Assembly (NCBI GenBank): GCA_036937835.1
Contig: CM072874.1
Span: 12,600,001 to 12,664,000 of the forward strand
Source: Pampus argenteus
Taxonomy: Eukaryota; Chordata; Actinopteri; Scombriformes; Stromateidae
DNA: 64,000 nt
Reading direction: 5' to 3'
Under the pieces are notes generated by a model that was not told the DNA's origin, made no database searches, and was given only the letters and a program-made list of their open reading frames with translations. Shown one piece after another: positions 26,717 through 41,300 of this stretch. Every line of letters begins with the position of its first letter. Position 1 is the first letter of the stretch. The position numbers were made by a program, and so were the translations under genes.

Positions 26717-29266
26717 ATTGCTGTGTATGCTTGTCTCTGGGTAGGTGAGTTGGATAATCCCATGACTCGCCTGACCTCCTCCATACTGCCTGCCAGTAGT
26801 GACACTCCATTGGCTGAGAGGCTGTGTGTGGGGGGGGGGAGTCGTCAGCTCCAGCAGCAGTAATACAAATATTATATAACCATGGCAAATGAGGCGGGGT
26901 GAGGGGTAGAGGAAGAAGGGGAATGAGCAATGAGAGAAGAGAGTCTGTGAGAGAGACGGATGTGATGGAGGGAGAGGAAGTGAGAGCAGGGAAAGGCAGG
27001 AAGGGTAAAGTACAGTAAAACTGAAATTGCACAATAATGACTCGAAACACAGAGAGCAGATTTTTTTTTTTTTTTTACATATGAGTTGCATTCAATAGGA
27101 CTGCATAGTATTACGGAATATATAAATTATATAATATATAAATTATATTGCTTATATTGCTGTGACATTTTTATTTTTTGTTACAGAATTTGCCATATTA
27201 GAATTTAGACCTCAAGGTCTAAATTATACACACACTGATTTAGACGGAAACATTTCACATATAGGCCACCTAACACAACACTCTGCATTGTGTACGTAGA
27301 TGGAAGGGAACATATTTCTTTCTTCTCTTGCATAAATGTTCTCTGCGACTTCCCCAGGGAAAGTCCATAATGAAAAGAGGAAGTAAAGCACACAGAAAAG
27401 CAATAAATACAGCTTAAGTAATATACTTATATGCTTCCTGTTATAATCCATAAAAATAATGTCCCTTTAGACAAATGTGTCCAACCTTTTTCATGCAGCA
27501 TGGTATTTGTGTAAGTGAAGAGCAAATATTATATGTTCATTTCACTAGTAACTTTTGTTGCCAGTTTTGTATCCTGAGGAAACAAATAAACACACTGTCC
27601 TATAAATATCATTGGGTCTGCAAAGTCTGTGCACCCTCTAATTGGCTAGTGGACCAGGTTAATAAAAAAAAAAAAAAAAAAGTAATATCCATTCATGCTT
27701 TGCTTTTTCAATGTAGATCACCTCTTTCTTTATATGTCTACAATAATGGATGGCCTTTCACAGAACCCACTCACTATTGGAGAGTAGAAGGATAATTATT
27801 ATATGCCTAGGTTGCCATAACAAAAAAAAAAGCTTTCTCAGTGTTTAATGGAATGAAAAGAACCACAAATTGTATCTAGAATTTATAGACTGGCATCCGA
27901 ACCGATGCGTGCAAGATGATTTAGTGAGAAATAGTTCCCAATTTAGAAATGTATTACTTTATTTCATCAGTGAAATGAAGTAATAAATTCATAAAAAGTA
28001 ACTTTAAAACGACATTAATGCTTACATTAGTTTACCCAAAATGTCTACTATAATGTTTTTGGCCAAGTCAGTCAGTTGCCATGTTTGTATTCGCCCACTG
28101 TGAATGTTCTCCTATTATAAATCTACAGCTGGAAGAAACCGCTTCCCACCACCTGTTTCATGCATTTGCTCCCACACATTATCCTTAAAAAAAAGCTTTG
28201 ATCCTAATGGAAAAACTATCCTCTCATCGTTTCCCACTGTAGTCACTGGTATATGATTCCCCTGTGATACAGCGGGTCAGCTCAGTTCAGACAGCCCCCC
28301 TCCGTACATGTAGTCTCTACATGCCGTTTGTTTGTCGTGGGCTGTCATTACTGCTGATCTTGTTTTTTTTCTACTTCTTATCATGTGATGTTATGTCATT
28401 AAGATATTGTATAATACATGTATAAATTGCATATCTGTTCTGATGTAAACTGATTGAACAGCTGACATGCTCGCATACAGTGATTAATTACAAATCAACA
28501 TCCTGATTATGTCAAATCAGATTACATTTATCAACAATGGAATGAAATGAACAATGGAAGCACAGTTTGATTAAAGACCGAGACGGTGGGGAGAGAAGTC
28601 AACATTAACTTGTAGTTGCACTACACTACACTGTACCCCATGCAGAAATACACTGTTTGCATAAAGTTATAGAAGATTATGTTTTCCTAGCAAAATCCTG
28701 CGGGCGCATGCTGTCTGCTGCAGCATAATTTATGTTTTAATTTATTGTTTTTGTTCTTGAGTCTTGCTGCCGAGGCCTTCCAATATTTCTGCAAAGCCAC
28801 TCAGTATTATCGCATATTGTTAGCATGTGTTCACACACAGAAAGAGATGTTAGAGTTAGAGATTGGCAACATGCCTCAGAGCGTAAACATTGTCCTGTCT
28901 GCTCAGATTTTTGCCTCTTTAAAACCTTGTGCATGACTGACACCACTAACTCTGTAACATAATATCACGAAACACATTGCGCACACACATGCTAAGAGCA
29001 GTGTGGGTGGAGAAAGATCAGCCGAGGCCATTGAACTGCAGCCTCCCTTTTTGTGGCTGTTCCCATACTTTGCTTAAGTCCCTCCTGAAAGTATTGGCGA
29101 TTTTGTGTGTTTGTGTGTGTGTGTGTGTGTATTTGTTGGGTCATTATGCTTCCGCTTCTCTTCTCCGCATGCGTGTACCAGACTTTCTTGTGTGTGCAGT
29201 GTGCATTTGTTTGTGATGTGCTCTTGTTTATCAGTACATAAAAGACCATTTCCTGGTGTGTTTGTG

Positions 29267-29345
<79 letters not shown>

Positions 29346-32300
29346 CTTGAGTAAGTGCACATGTTTATTGCGCTCTGGTCCAGTATGAGGCTTGAATCAG
29401 CGAGCGCTGCATGGCTCAGAGCCGTACTTGTTTGCTGACGGATGGGAGGAGCATGTGAATTAGACCAAAAGTAGGGGGTTTATAAATGTTTAATTCAAAC
29501 ACCACCCTGTGGTCATTTTACAATACCAGCATATTAAGCCATATTAGAATAGAAGAGAATAGAATAGTGTGATATGTAACATGCTAATAACTTGCTGATA
29601 CACATTATATATATAAAATACTATAGATCGAGTCTTTTGGCAAAATTATTAATTCTTATGAAACTGAAAAAGATTCAAAATGTAAAAGTAAATTCTGTAT
29701 AAATGTTGACACTTGCTTCACTCGGTTGGTTTCTGGTTGTGTCATGTGATCTCCCGCTTCACAGGCAGTCTGTTTTTTTGTTTTTTGTTTTCTGGTGGCT
29801 AAGCAATCCTAAGAGAGCCACTGCAGGTCAAGCGCTGGCCGATAATTATTGTTCACAGCGTCTTCACTCAAATCCAGCCAGAGCTGCTTTCAGTTGACAT
29901 GTAAAAAGAGAGCCATGAAGATGAGGACACAGCAGGACATAACTAAGGTTCAAAGAGGACCACGTCTATAAATACTCTACTACCCCTAGCCCGACGGTTC
30001 CAAGTTAAGTGGGGTATATATATTTCAAAACGTCTGCCAAGATTCGCAGAGCAGCAGCGTTGCAGCTGATGTCTCATCAGTGTGTACAGGTCATAAGCTG
30101 AATTTGTTCATTTCAGTGTCGCACAACAGGAAATCCTGCAATTATTACAGAAAACCTTATTGATAAAGCGGTCTATTGTACAGTATGTACAGGATCAGTT
30201 GCACAACAAGGGGGAAATGACAGTTGGTTGCATAATTTACAGCAGCACTTCAGTGTAAAATTCAGGTCAAACTTTTTGTTGAGGTCGATAACTGTACCTC
30301 TAGCAAACAGTAAAAACAGCATTAGTCACAATTTGTGGTTTCAGTAAGTTTCACAATGAGCCGTGCACAGTCATTTAGGTTCAACCCTCTAGGTCTGAGG
30401 TTGAGTTAATGTTTTTTATGTATACATATTTATTTATATTTTTTGCAAAAAGTGAATATATTTCTAGTTTCAGTTTGACTGTTTGAGCGTCAGATGAAAA
30501 TGAACATCAGTATGCACATTTTATAGAGATAATGTCTTCACTGTGGGGTCCTTCTTCCAGACTCTGTTGCCCCTCTGTTTATGCCATCCTGAAAACAGCA
30601 TGATTGTATATCTTCAGACCACTGCCAGAATAAAGCGGGCATCCTAATCTGAATCCCTCCACTATTTGCACCTGTCTGCATATGTGTTGGGAATGATCTT
30701 GGCTTGTTTGGTTATGGCTGAACTTCTTAGCTGGAAGATTCACCACCTCCACACCCCTTTCCAGTTTACATCAGCAAGTGTCGTCTTTCCAATGACCATC
30801 AGGCACCGGCCACTGGAATTTAGGTCATGCTTGTTTCGGGAGAGGGGTTGCGGGTGGCTCCTAACACTAAGTAGTATCAGTTATATAGTCTCTCCACTCC
30901 TATACTGCAAACTTGGAAGCCATGGAGGAAAGTGGGTAGAAACAACCCTTGTTGCATTAGCGGAATGATAATATGGCAGCAGTACCAATGCTAATGTATC
31001 CACACGCCTGAATGTAAAGTCATTATCAAGCTTTGCAAGCCAACTGCATTACATAATGCCCATATACATTCCAACTGGTGTGCTACCAAAACAAAAAGAT
31101 TTAAGCCTTTGTAATGCTGCCAGATTCCTGTGATGGATTACACAGCAGTGTATGAGTCTAGATTCTGTTTGGCCACAACACACCCCCCTTCAGACCTGAT
31201 ATACTATCAGCACACATGCTGGCACTTTACCTGCAATGCATCTGACAAATAGACATCGGTGCCTAGTTAAGTTTCACACTGCAGTTACTTTAAGTCTTAT
31301 TATAGACCATCAGGGATAATGACAACTGTGTGTGTGTGTATGTGCATCTCAAGGGGGTTAAACAAGGCTTTAATGTGTAATGTAACACAACTGGAGGCTT
31401 GGCGTGAGATTTAGAGCTTAGTTACTTCACAGATGAGCTGCAGCCGGTAATAGGCTTCATTGGGTTTGGCTTATTTGCTTACACATTAAAGGTATCCTGT
31501 GGAGTTTCTTGCCTCTAGTAGTGCTATGGAGCAGTAAATTAAACTAAAGTATGTCTGAATGTTGCTCTGTATTCAACTTGGAAATGTGAGGCAGCTGTTT
31601 TAATGGTAATATTACCAACATGGAGTGTTTTTTGAATTCGGACCTGTAACTTCCAGCTGAGTCACAATCACTTGGAAATGAAAGTTGTGCCTAAACGCGT
31701 GCCTGAATCTCCTTGCATTATAAGTTTGGCTGCCCCAAAACATATTTCAACATATTTTGAGTACACAGTGAGTGTCTGTTACTTTTTCTTTTCCTTGCAA
31801 GATGCATTTGACTTTGAAGATATAGAGGATATTTGGAAATTTATCTATTCACTTTTATGTTTGACATTTTTTAAACCGATTTTTTTTTTTTTTGTGAGAA
31901 ATACAATATACTGTCATTCTGTGAGTAATTCTGCTATTGTTCTGAGCGTTTAGCCTCTGCCAAAGAAAAAAAATACATAATCAATCAGAGAAACAGCAAC
32001 ACAATCACAACGTTGATCAGATTTCAGTTCAGGTTTTGCCAACTGGATATGTTAATGTCTCCAAGCAACAGTACACCGTACCACTAAGGCTGTCTTTACT
32101 CTCTCTGCTTTTAATTGATCAAAAATGTCATTTACGTTCACAACACCTTGATTTACACGTTTCTCTCTTCTCTCTGTCTCTGTATGCATTCCAGGCCGTC
32201 AACCAGAACAGGAGAGACCAGCAGTTCTGTGGTGCCGAGCCAAACGAAGCCCAGTGGGCAGACCCATAAGATCTGTTTGGTGTGTTCAGACGAGGCCTCG

Positions 32301-35300
32301 GGATGCCACTATGGAGTTGTGACTTGCGGCAGCTGCAAGGTGTTTTTCAAGAGGGCCGTCGAAGGTTGGTTTTCACACATCTTCCCGTCTGCTTCCTCTC
32401 CCGCACCTAGGGTTTTTTTTTTTTGTACTTTTGATCAATTGATAAATTGTGGCTGCATTTACACCAGGTTATAATTGGATATGCCTATTCACTTCTGTGT
32501 ATTCTATATTACGCAGCCACAACATTGTACATGTGCACCTAATAGCAATGGTTAGCATCCATTAACCTTTTTGTACATTTTGTCCCAAAGACTGTTATTC
32601 GTTTGACTTGCATAAGATCAGCTCTCGAAGCTGCTGCACAACAGTAAAACATCTCTGCTGTCTCTCTTTTATTAGCAGAAAATGAAATTATTTCTCCAAA
32701 TGCATGGTTAGGTTGAATAGCAGGGTTCTTGTTGAGCTTTAGCGAGACATATGTCATGTACTTGTGCTTTTGGGGGCTGAATCTCCTGACCTTTCTGCAT
32801 GTCACCGACTCTTCTTCTCTTGCCTATCCTGTTTGTCTTGTATGAAAGCAGAAGTCATTTTGATTTACAACCCAAAAAGCTTCACAGGGAAAAAGCCTAC
32901 TCCTAGACATGAACTGTCATGATATTTTGTCATCTTAATATAATATCGCCTTATAGAGTGCTATCAATTTGATATCTTCGTATTAATACAGTATTTTAAT
33001 TCTGCTCTTTGGCAAGCAGTTTGTGCGTCAGTACATTTGGCATGAATCTAATTGCCTTGACAAAATCTTGAGATGGGAGGGGCAGGAATGCATCTGACAA
33101 ACAGAAAGTAATTTGTGTTAAAGGCTTTGTGCCGTGCATTCCTCTGCTCTTGTCTGCTTCTGTTTCCCCATTTCACGTCTTTCTCAAGCTGTCTCTGCTG
33201 ATGTTTAAAAAAAGGCTTTCTAAGGAGTATGTTACTCTGAATTAATTATCGCATACATTCATCAATCAACAAGGTGAACGATAAATAAACCGCTGAGTAT
33301 TATGGGCTGCAAAACTGGAATTAAACCCTCACTAATCTCTTGTTTTTAAACAACACAGCCTTGTCCCTTTCTTTCATTCTTTTCCTACATCCACTATCTC
33401 TATATGTCAGTTTCTGCTAAATCTATAACCATGTATATATGCTGTTGAAACAATATAGTAAGTTAATATTGCATTTTTTGACTTGCTACAGTTCGGGACT
33501 AAAACATAGCTTGTGTAATGGACAATTTGAATACATTTTTGGTCTCCTGCATACAACAGAATGCTTGAGGCTACTATTCCTGTAAAATAGTGACACAAGT
33601 ATTAAAACAGTAAAATTAAAATACAAGCACTTAATGAGCTGGACAATTTGCTGTGGTTAATTGGTTGAGTTGTGTGATTGTTGACTGTTAATCAGCTTTT
33701 TATTGTGTGGTGCTGGTATAAATGCCAAACCCTGAAACTAAAGTGTAAGTTTTATTTTCTTTTTCTTTTTTTAAAGAGAAAGTTATATCTGTTATTTTTT
33801 GTTTTTCTCCCCCTACCCCCCCTCTCCATTCTCCGGTCGTTGTCTCTATGGTGAAGGATGGAGAGCACGACAAAACACAGATGGTAAATAAACGCACTTT
33901 TAATAATAACAATAATTATTATTATAGTGATGATAATGATGACCATGATAATGATATCACTTCTGATTTACCCATGTTCCTGTATTCCTTCGACACTGAA
34001 ATATGAGCAATCTGCCTTGACACATGCATAGCCTCTTCTGCCAACTCTCTGTTAATGCATGCAAATGTTCTGATGTCATTCAAGTCAGCATAAATTGCCT
34101 GCGAGTGATTTTGTGCTCTTCAGTTTCTGCTTGGAACGTTCCACCTCATCATCCTCACAGGTGGTAGATCAAATAATTACAATCACATCCCGTCTATAAT
34201 TAGGCCTATTCTTTTGGACTTGATGCTTATTAACCTCTTGAGATCGGATGTCAAAAATTCACCTCTGCACCACCCACCCCCCACCGCACACCCCGCACCC
34301 CGCACCGCCCTTGTGCTGTTTATATGTTTTTTTTTACTGTGTGTGTTTCACTGTTTTTTACTGATAACTGTAGTGAGGCCACGTCCTGGTTTCTGTTTGA
34401 GCTGTGTTTAACACAGATAAATCATCATATCAAGCACCCTAAGGGTATTATGTTTTACTGATGTTATTGTAATTAGTAATGCCTTACACAACTCAAAATG
34501 TGTTAACACATATACATAATAAAAGAAATTGCATTGTCAGGGTTTTCAGGATAAGTCAGTGACTTCAGTTGCTGATGACTTTCAGGAGATGAAATGACTA
34601 GAAAAAAGTAACAGACAAAATGTGTGACTAGTGGTTATTGATGAGGCGTAATAAAGCATTAGGATTGTTGGAATAAAAAAGGGTGTTTCTGGAAGATTTC
34701 TCAACAAAGCCTTTTTTTTTAACTGCACACCCACAGTTATCTCTTAACAGCAATATTTGTTTATTTCTTTAGTTATCCCCAAAATACCTATTTGAATAAA
34801 ATCATCTAAGATCATGTGTAAATTTGAATTTCTGTACTATTTAACCTTTTTTTTTTTTTTACAATTTTATACCTCCCCAAAACCAACTTCTGCAGTGCAG
34901 TGTTCAGTGCAGGTTGCTGCATCTCAGGCAGAAACACAAAATAATGCCCTTTTTGATTATAGGCTTCAGTAAGGTGTTGAAACAAAAACAGTGGGCTTGT
35001 GGTGCCTTTTAGGCTGATAATACATTTCTAAAATTGCAAAGCAATTATGTTTTATGTAATTGCTACATGGCAGAAAAAAAATGAGATTGGGAAAATTAGT
35101 GCAGTCAGTAGACAAAGTGCTTTGATTGTTTGCAATGAAAGAACCTTATTCAAATGTATGTCCTTAAATGACTGACTGATTCTCATAAATGTGATCCCAA
35201 AGGGAACAAGTAAACAGACATCATTTTTCTCTGAAACATTTAAATGATTTTCTCAAATATCCCTGTAGTCCCTGTTGACCCACAAGGCTGCACCTTTGAA

Positions 35301-38300
35301 CAGTGCATAACAGGCCTAATGTAAATAACATATTCAAATTAAACATGATGCACATTATGATGTTGAGTATTTTTAGAGACAATATTAACTTGTTTGGATA
35401 GTTATTCTACAGTTAAATACTTTGTTTTGACAATCACGCAAGAAGAAAGAAAGAAAAGCTGTACTTTATCTATGGGGAGAGGTTTAAACACTATAAATTA
35501 TATTACTGTTGTCAAATACTTTATGGAGATGTTTTGGTTATGTAAGCAGCTGCTGGTGTTTTAGCGTTCTGATTGCGGTACATAATCTACTTCATATTTA
35601 ATGTGGATTCAGGGCTGGAACAATAGTGGGTCGGCTGATATAGCAGTCCAACATTTGTTGCTCAGTCTGCGACTTAAAGAATTAAAACAAAAACAGTCTT
35701 CTGGCGGATAGAGGGCCACTCAAGTGGGGGAGGAGGTCCTGCTTCACACATACAAGGAGTTGCTTCTTTTGTAATTTGCAGTCAGTAAAGTGCAGTAACC
35801 AGTAAATATTTGGTCAGGTTCAAACTCTAGACCTTGTTACTGTGAGGGCACAGTGTGAACCACTGGTAATGTTAGTTACAAACCTAGCAATAGGTTTTAG
35901 CGAACAGCGCTGATGGGCGCAGCCAGGCCCCTGTTAGCTGATCAGCGCTGGATAAGGAAGCGAAGATATCAGTGGGCTTCAGCTGACACCACAGATCGCT
36001 GTTTATGCCGCTGTTTGCAATGACTTTCTGTGATGACAGTGATGTCTACAACTGGCTACTCTCTTGTTGTCACACCTCCAATATATTTTATTTTATTTTA
36101 TTTTATTTTATTTTATTTTATTTTATTTTATTTTATTTTATTTTATTTTATTTTATTTTATTTTATTTTATTTTATTTTTAAAAAACAAACATATTCCTA
36201 CAGTGACGATTCCTACAGTCATTCCTACCAATAGCACTAACACATAATGGATAACTAAAAGTATCCTAATGTTGATGTTATGTTCATATCCACAGCCGTT
36301 ATATTAGCTTAGCTTCCTAGAAATCTCGGTGCATCCTTTCTGTTTTCATGGTTAGACTCAGCTGTCCCAGCTGTTGCTGTGTCTTATCCAATTTTCAGTG
36401 AGATAGTAGATAAATTAAGTCCATAAATGTGTTACTTCTTTCCAAGAGCCAGTAACATTACTGGCATAAACAGCAGGTCAAGTCAGGTCAGGTAGGTTAA
36501 ACAATGAAATCAGTTGATATGAAGGGAAGTAGAGGATATTGTTTTAGCAGTTAAGAGCATAAAGTGAAAGGTTCTGCAGATTTATCGATCTTTCACATTG
36601 TTATTTATTTTTTATGTGTTGATGAGAATTGTTCTACATTTTGAAATACATTTCATTTTCAGAGGTTACTTTTATTTAGTTCTCATTTTCATCATGGAAA
36701 TAAAATCGGCAAATTAGCAAATATTTTTCCGCATAGTTTTTGAATGGTTGTGAATATGGAATGTATGGCCAAGCTGGTTTGATATCACTACATGGACATT
36801 TAAGGTTGTACTTAATGCAAAGGCAGTTCTTTTATTAGGGTTATCCATGTGCTTTACAGGAAAACCTATGCAGACTGTGCAGTATTCAGTAATATAATGC
36901 TTGCCATATTATTGAATGTTCTTTAGGTCAAAAAGCATCAACATTCACATGATATTTCAAAGATCAGTAATAATGTTTATGGTCCCAAAGGGCATGCTGT
37001 CAGGGCACTGTCGACTTTCTGACGGTTTCTGCAGTCATACAGAAACTTGGTGGAGAGTGGCAGAGGTAGAGCGAGTGAAATATTTATTGTATCCTCCACT
37101 GTGATGATCTCAGCATCAGTTAAGCATATAAAGAATATAGTGCCAACTTTCCAAAACATCAAAAGACTGCACATTACAGAGTTTGCATGCAGTTATTTCT
37201 TATCTTTTACTCATAATGTAAAAGCTGTGTAGATCATTTCTATAATGATTAATGCTATTATACCAGAAGTGACTAATAAGGAGGCCCTTCCACCTTACCT
37301 CTCCATATTTGTCATAATTGGTGATGGGGGAGTACACTATAATTTAGTTATCCTGTCATCCGGAAAGGACATATGCTCTTTAATAAGAAATGATTTTAAA
37401 CTCCACACTTTTCAATAGAAGAATGTGACTCCAAGGGAAGGGCTCTGATATAGGTGTGTATCTTGAGAAAAAAAAAATTTTTTTTTGGTGAGGCACGTGA
37501 TGGATCACATGTCAAAGTCAATCAATCAAGACGTCTTGAAAAACCAGTCGGCATTCATGTCTTATCTTTTTGCGACTTGCCCATAACATCTTTAGTACAC
37601 TTTGTGTTTCTCTTTCAGAGCAGGATCTAGCTTTTTGGGAATTCCATAGTTGAAAATAACATGTTAATGCAGACCATGAAAAGAGACTGTGCAGTTGGTG
37701 GTTTGATGTAAGAGGCAATTTCCATTGAATTTTTGCTGTGATAAATTCATATGTGAATTACTTGGAAATCTCCTGATCCCTAACTAAATGATGTGGAGAA
37801 GCCAGTGAGTTCTTTTCACAGCCAGATACATTGTAGTAAAGCATCTTTCCAAAAAAAATGGATTTTATAGAATGACTGTCATAATGAAATTTGAAAAGAT
37901 GACTGCGGCATGCTTGTCATGATGTTGCGGGGCATCCCCTTGTGAATTTTGTCTATTGGATTGATTATGTCTCAGTCTGAACTTGAAAGAATGTGTTGAT
38001 GCAGAAAAGATGAGATTCATGTGACGCTCCTCAGGCTCTCACACAAGTACTGTGTGCCAAAAGCAAGACACTGTAGTACTGTGGCCCAGGATAATTCTAC
38101 TAGTCTGTATAAATGGCATTGGAATAAATAATAATGCACACTATGATATATTTAAGGGACAATATTGGTAACATCTATCCTTTTTTCCCCTTTATTACAA
38201 TTGTCATGGGTGTTTTAAAGTTCAACTGACTCATCAAGAGGAAAATTTAAAGATTTTAATAACGCGGCACCACAGCCTGATATCAGTACAGAGACAACAA

Positions 38301-41300
38301 AGATAGAAAAAAAAAAGATTAAGGATACCCACAAGAATAAGAAGTAATGTTAGACCAACTTCTGCTGGTAGATCCGCTCACCATGAAGAAAACTGTGATG
38401 CACAAGGCTCTCTAAGCTTCAAGAGTAACTTAACACCAAGTTGAAGAGCGTTTGACTGAAGTTTAAGTTTTCAGCAAAAATGTAACTGAAGTTGCCCTTT
38501 AAAATCAGCCAGTTGAGAGTATTTTTTTTTTCTCTATAGTTTCCATAATTCATCTTATTTTATTTAATTGTATGATAGAAATTATAATTAGCTGTGAAAT
38601 TATTTTCTGTTATAATACTGTGGTGTGTAAGCCGGTATGATGATTGAGATGATTTGAGTAACAGAAGTTAAATGTGGTCAAATGTGGTCAAATGTGGATC
38701 ATGTGGACTGTCAATCATGTCAGACTGTTAGGCTGAAAGAGGCCTGCACGCAATCATGATTGTGCAGTGTATTCCCAGTACAGACTTGCGGTTGTGAATC
38801 TGTCAACACCAGACGGATACCTCAAGCTTGTCAGGCTTACTATAGAATCAACATGTGGTTAATGTGGTCATAATACATAGTGCTCAGGCTAATCCAGTTT
38901 AAACCTTTTTTTTTTTTTTTTAGCTAGCTAATGTGTTTCCCTCTTTCTCCTTCTTCCTCTCCTTTTACAGGTCAGCACAACTACCTGTGTGCAGGCAGAA
39001 ATGACTGCATCATTGATAAGATCCGCAGGAAGAACTGTCCAGCCTGCCGCTTCAGGAAATGTCTTCAAGCCGGAATGAACCTGGAAGGTAAATAGTGAAT
39101 CAAGCCAAGCTACATTAAAGACTCTTAAGTGTTTTGAAACACATTTAGAGCAGATAAAGCACCCTTAGCTTTCATACAAAGCAATATGGAGTCTCAACCC
39201 ACATTATTATACTGGGGTGCCATGTAAGGGATAAATTAGTATTCATTGTCCTCGAGTTTTTGACCTCCTACTATGACGTATATGAATATATGAATACTAC
39301 TCTATCTCCTACAACCCCTGATCAGAACCTATTATAGTATAACCCCTATATCATATCACATTTCACTTTTACAACATTCCCTTTATATACCATCCTCTGT
39401 TCCCATCTCAGCGGATTGAGATTTATTGAATCAGGACAAATAAAACACCACTGCTGCCAACATACGGCCTCAAACGAACATAGATGCTTACAGTAGTCCT
39501 GCTGGTCATACAGCACATTCACACCACATACAACACCGATCACGATCAGATCAGATAAAGGTTTGGAGGTCTCTGGATTTGAGAAAGAAAAAATAGTTTT
39601 TGAGAGTGAATAGACAGCCTCTAGTCATTATTATAATACAGTGCCAGGGCTCTGTGGAAAAATTCTTCTCAAAGAAAGCCTTGAATATGAGCACAAATAT
39701 TTCACAATGATGTAGCAGCAAATTATCCTTAGAACTTCGATTCAGGAAAAAAAAAACAACAACAGAGGAGGGATCCATCTGCCAGGAAGGGGTAGACATG
39801 CCAGTAGATGTAAGCCAGACAAGAAAGACAAATTACCGAAATACTGTATAGAAACCAGGATGACAAAATTATAAAGGATTTATAATATATATGAAGAATG
39901 CAATCAAGAGGATGCAGAGCAACGTCCAGGTACGCCAAAACATACACACACAGAAAGACAGAGTGTGAGAGTGATTTGATGGACGTCAGTACATCAGCAG
40001 ACATACTCCCACCAGAAAGGCTCTTAGTTGCCATAGAAACGCCAGGAGAGGAAATTAAAAACGGTAGAGGGTAGGAAAAAAACATGTTTTTTCATGGTAA
40101 CCTCTCAACTCCTGACACGTTTCACACATTTTATGGGAGAACATAGTATGTCATTGCTGTCTGCTGCATTCACTAGAAACTGCAATAAACACATTATAAT
40201 GTTGAAAAATGATTCCTCTGAGAAACGGCTTAATACCTGGCACAAACCAGCATGCTGCATTTTCCTGATGTTGCCTTGTTAGAACTCACAGGGAGAAAAG
40301 AAGAACGCTTGGGATTCCCATCCATGTTGTAAAGAAGAGAAGAAGAGTTGGGAATATCTTTGGATTATAGACTATTGGTCAGACAATGTTGTGGATGTTT
40401 GTTTTCAGACCATATGTAGACTGATCAATTAGTTGAGAAAAGACCACATTAATCCATATTTTGATTAATTGTTACTGTTGTTGCAGCCTTAGCGATGTTA
40501 GGTTGCTAGGCAATCTGTACATTCGTGACTTTCAGACTGTTGCTTTACACACAGTTCATGCCTCCATTAAATTAAATCTGGCACTGATTCTAATCTAACT
40601 ATAATCTAGTAATCTGTAACAAACTGTTAGAGTTATTCTACTGTATCATCTCTGTTGTTCAGACACTGTCTGTTTTTTACTCATTTCCCCATCACGCCCC
40701 CTTAGCGAGAAAAAACAAGAAGCTAATCAAGATGAAAGTGCAGCGGCCCCCTGGAACATCAGAGCCCATCACCAACATGCCCATGCCAGTCGTCCCCAGG
40801 TGCATGCCTCAACTCGTGCCCACCTTGCTGTCTGTGCTCAAGGCCATCGAGCCTGAGATCATCTTCTCGGGATATGACAGCACACTGCCTGACACCTCCT
40901 CGCGTCTCATGACCACTCTTAACAGGCTGGGGGGACAGCAGGTCATCTCTGCGGTCAAGTGGGCCAAATCTCTGCCAGGTAATGAAACGCTTCTTAACAC
41001 GTGCTGCATTTGGTTTGGTTTAGATGCATATTACTGCTCAAGAAAAGTGTGTCAGTGGTCATATTTTTGTAATTGAGACTAATGTGCAGTGAAGGAGGCC
41101 AAGTCATTAACAGCTGGTTAAGCAGGTTACATCACTTCCCTTGTTTGTGCACTGAAGCATTTGCAGTTTTAGTAGATATAATGGAAAACCTTTCACTTAA
41201 GCCCTTTGGTTAACTGAGTATCTGCTTGTCAGCATTGCTTGCATTCCTCTGAAAAACTAAAGAACATGTGTAGCAACAAGTTCACTTTCAAAATAATGTA

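Larger units (their letters stand above)
450..32194 (+). other. nr3c1 intron 2 (31.7 kb), no other gene recognised
   Basis: Bounded by donor gtaggt and an acceptor with a CT-rich tract ending attccag. Six-frame translations within it give only short, low-complexity or repeat-derived open frames. Contents that can be named are several dinucleotide repeats, inverted-repeat elements near 10.7 kb and 12.2 kb, a LINE-tail fragment near 17.6 kb, a perfect hairpin at 20.4 kb and a 17-bp minisatellite at 21.5-22.0 kb. A large intron at this position is normal for the gene and usually holds regulatory DNA, but no specific enhancer can be called from one sequence. Confidence 0.85.
32365..38970 (+). other. 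nr3c1 intron between exons 3 and 4, split by the 27-nt exon
   Basis: If the small exon is used, it divides into 1492-bp and 5087-bp introns. The second part holds a TTTTA pentanucleotide repeat and an A10T9 tract. No other coding sequence was recognised on either strand. Confidence 0.85.

Noticed and set aside
28992..29360. Open frame of repeated Thr-His (TG microsatellite, minus strand)
   Set aside because: A direct translation of the dinucleotide repeat, with no independent coding evidence. The same applies to the other GT/CA and TTTC repeat frames.
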